The notes under the pieces are model-generated. The model saw only the letters and a program-made list of their open reading frames with translations. It was not told where the DNA came from and did no database searches. Below, in pieces: positions 62,978-64,000 of a stretch of DNA of 64,000 nt (positions are counted from its first letter, which is position 1; each line of letters begins with the position of its first letter). This DNA is from Alistipes sp. (lineage in GTDB: Bacteria > Bacteroidota > Bacteroidia > Bacteroidales > Rikenellaceae). The position numbers and the translations under genes are program-made. Where the stretch lies: contig JAFTVX010000011.1 of the NCBI GenBank assembly GCA_017465575.1, forward strand, positions 57,639 to 121,638, in the 5' to 3' direction.

Positions 62978-64000
62978 TTACTCAAGAACCTTCAATACCT
63001 GACCTGCACCTACTGTACGGCCACCCTCGCGGATTGCGAAACGGAGACCCTCGTTCAATGCTACGGGGTAGATCAAGGTAACGGTGATAGTAACGTGGTC
63101 ACCAGGCATAACCATATCTACACCCTCGGGGAGTGAAACCTCACCAGTTACATCCATAGTACGGAGGTAGAACTGGGGACGGTACTTGTTGTGGAAAGGT
63201 GTGTGACGACCACCCTCCTCCTTCTTGAGGATATAAACCTCAGCGGTGAACTTGGTGTGAGGAGTGATTGAACCGGGCTTAGCAACAACCATACCACGCT
63301 TAACCTCCTTCTTGTCGATACCACGCATCAAGAGACCTACGTTATCACCAGCCTCACCCTCATCGAGGAGCTTGCGGAACATCTCGACACCAGTACAAGT
63401 AGAAGTACGGATCTTCTCATCCAAACCTACGATCTCAACGGGATCACCAACATGGATGATACCAGTCTCGATACGACCAGTTACAACGGTACCACGACCA
63501 GTGATTGAGAATACATCCTCAACAGGCATCAAGAAAGGCTTCTCGTTCTCACGGGGAGGAATCTGGATGTAGTTGTCTACATTCTCCATAAGCTCAAGAA
63601 CCTTCTGCTCCCACTGGGGCTCGCCGTTCAAACCACCAAGAGCTGAACCACGGATAACGGGTGCGTTATCACCGTCGAAGTCGTACTTAGAAAGAAGGTC
63701 ACGAACCTCCATCTCAACGAGGTCAAGCATCTCGGGATCGTCAACCATATCACACTTGTTCAAGAAAACAACGATACGGGGAACGTTTACCTGCTTTGCA
63801 AGCAGAACGTGCTCGTTAGTCTGGGGCATGGGACCGTCAGTTGCAGCAACTACCAAGATAGCGCCATCCATCTGAGCAGCACCAGTTACCATGTTCTTTA
63901 CGTAGTCGGCGTGACCCGGGCAGTCTACGTGAGCATAGTGACGAGTTGCAGTCTGATACTCTACGTGTGAAGTGTTGATGGTGATACCACGCTCCTTCTC
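62978..64000 (-). CDS. tuf: Elongation factor Tu (5' end outside window)
   Basis: EF-Tu carries aminoacyl-tRNA to the ribosome. 340 codons plus the stop are in the window; the first 50 or so residues (with the P-loop) lie beyond 64000. Visible parts include [19 protein letters not shown] (G3), NKCDM (G4), GSAL (G5) and the C-terminal barrel end [17 protein letters not shown]. It precedes tRNA-Trp-secE-nusG in the same direction. Confidence 0.98.
   Translation of the reverse strand, partial: EKERGITINTSHVEYQTATRHYAHVDCPGHADYVKNMVTGAAQMDGAILVVAATDGPMPQTNEHVLLAKQVNVPRIVVFLNKCDMVDDPEMLDLVEMEVRDLLSKYDFDGDNAPVIRGSALGGLNGEPQWEQKVLELMENVDNYIQIPPRENEKPFLMPVEDVFSITGRGTVVTGRIETGIIHVGDPVEIVGLDEKIRTSTCTGVEMFRKLLDEGEAGDNVGLLMRGIDKKEVKRGMVVAKPGSITPHTKFTAEVYILKKEEGGRHTPFHNKYRPQFYLRTMDVTGEVSLPEGVDMVMPGDHVTITVTLIYPVALNEGLRFAIREGGRTVGAGQVLKVLE

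Overview
The window is a chromosomal segment from a member of the Bacteroidales, most likely Alistipes or another Rikenellaceae. The reasons are: promoters of the TTTG-N19..21-TAnnTTTG type before many genes, almost no Shine-Dalgarno sequences, BACON-domain lipoproteins, a TamL-type lipoprotein, DUF1573 and DUF2807 proteins, zinc-free ribosomal protein L31B, futalosine-pathway MqnA, and an Rnf complex with NfnAB. The genus is inference; the phylum is well supported.

Layout. 1-9000: mqnA, rpmE2, a probable type II restriction-modification pair next to tRNA-Thr, obgE and pckA. 9000-16500: a two-gene cell-surface unit (LuxE-like acyl-protein synthetase and a LicD-GT2 fusion), a repeat-rich spacer with a sigma-54-like promoter and strong hairpins, a DUF2807 lipoprotein, a Fic protein with an HTH, a glutathione peroxidase, a structured leader and a DUF975 membrane protein. 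16600-28500: lnt, folC, ung, an alkaline phosphatase, a MATE exporter, two related lipoproteins, a low-molecular-weight phosphatase, a thioredoxin-like exported protein and an outer-membrane barrel. 28700-43000: nadE, rseC-rnfBCDGEA, rplS, tRNA-Val, tRNA-Asn, a DUF1573 protein, nfnAB, aqpZ and a small lipoprotein. 43300-51000: tamL-dapF, an alpha/beta hydrolase and two BACON lipoproteins. 51300-64000: the tuf-tRNA-Trp-secE-nusG-rplKAJL-rpoBC cluster, all on the minus strand, with tuf running off the window.

How the genes work together. Rnf couples ferredoxin and NADH to an ion gradient and NfnAB links NADH, NADPH and ferredoxin; with ATP-type PEP carboxykinase and menaquinone synthesis this fits an anaerobic fermenter with fumarate-type respiration. 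Lnt, TamL, the lipoproteins and the LicD/LuxE pair serve the envelope.

The most unusual content is non-coding. At least seven palindromic elements with matching ends lie directly against stop codons (pckA twice, rnfA, tamL, rpoC twice) or just past a terminator (rplS), always in the same orientation to the upstream gene. Two further cloverleaf-like palindromes abut the 3' ends of tRNA-Thr and tRNA-Val. Core stems differ in sequence while the fold is kept, which suggests a family of structured mobile repeats or 3'-UTR elements. I found no CRISPR array, rRNA or intact transposase gene.
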